Below are positions 63,978-64,000 of a DNA stretch of 64,000 bases, piece after piece. The notes beneath the pieces are model-generated. The model did not search any database. It had not been told where the DNA came from and saw nothing but the letters and a program-made list of their open reading frames with translations. The position numbers and the translations under genes are program-made. Position 1 is the stretch's first letter. Every line of letters begins with the position of its first letter. Source of the stretch: Pseudarthrobacter oxydans (GTDB lineage: Bacteria > Actinomycetota > Actinomycetes > Actinomycetales > Micrococcaceae); assembly GCF_034258515.1 (NCBI RefSeq), contig NZ_CP139438.1:2480001-2544000 (forward strand), written 5' to 3'.

Positions 63978-64000
63978 CCGCTTCGCCAAACTCGTGAGAC

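Noticed and set aside
1..64000. CRISPR array or guide RNA that would make the Tn7-like element a CRISPR-associated transposon
   Set aside because: No regularly spaced direct repeats and no cas genes were seen anywhere in the window.

Overview
The window looks like the chromosome of a high-GC soil actinobacterium of the Arthrobacter/Pseudarthrobacter type. I infer this from the codon use, the large HNH/DUF222 protein, the actinobacterial histidine phosphatase - DUF3090 - SCO1664 cluster and the actinobacterial type 2 BREX locus. No rRNA, tRNA or CRISPR array was seen.

Region 1 (1-12.3 kb) looks like ordinary, GC-rich chromosome. It holds a sugar ABC importer (substrate-binding protein cut by the window edge plus two permeases) in an operon with a cytoplasmic GH32 fructosidase. 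A secreted glycerophosphodiester phosphodiesterase with a strong terminator follows, then a membrane-anchored solute-binding/VWA protein, a Tat-exported metallophosphoesterase, the three-gene actinobacterial cluster and a DUF222/HNH protein.

Region 2 (12.3 kb to the end) is an accessory island, visibly lower in GC in many places and carrying several decayed genes. On the minus strand it starts with a small membrane protein and a tightly coupled four-gene operon: a C2H2-finger protein, a coiled-coil protein, an Hsp70-family ATPase with a C-terminal cysteine cluster, and a coiled-coil protein with a RelE-like tail. This operon is a good candidate for an undescribed system. Next come a dead IS3 element, a leucine-rich-repeat-variant protein, an intact ISL3 element with an 8-bp target duplication, an IS3 fragment and a 1.6k-residue sacsin/NOV-type ATPase with a DUF3883-like end. 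After these are a broken PD-(D/E)XK gene, a GIY-YIG-like protein, a coupled pair (glycine-rich membrane protein plus small coiled-coil protein) and a PD-(D/E)XK nuclease.

Region 3 (35.3-53.5 kb) is a complete type 2 BREX (Pgl) phage-defence operon in canonical order: pglW, pglX, pglY, pglZ, brxD, brxHI. All junctions overlap, so translation is coupled. A small gene precedes it, and a decayed copy of that small gene lies 1.7 kb further upstream.

Region 4 (53.6-62.1 kb) has a truncated small gene, a RES-domain pseudogene with three frameshifts, and a minus-strand Tn7-like transposition module: TnsA-like, TnsB-like and TnsC-like proteins plus a TniQ-type protein. The TniQ protein carries five treble-clef zinc units at its C terminus, an unusual fusion that may be a target-recognition module. 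A divergent helix-turn-helix gene and three repeated 9-mers lie upstream of tnsA. The last 2 kb hold a metallophosphoesterase, an unknown protein and a full-length paralogue of the truncated gene at 53.6 kb. I could not place the ends of the Tn7-like element, so whether BREX is its cargo remains open.
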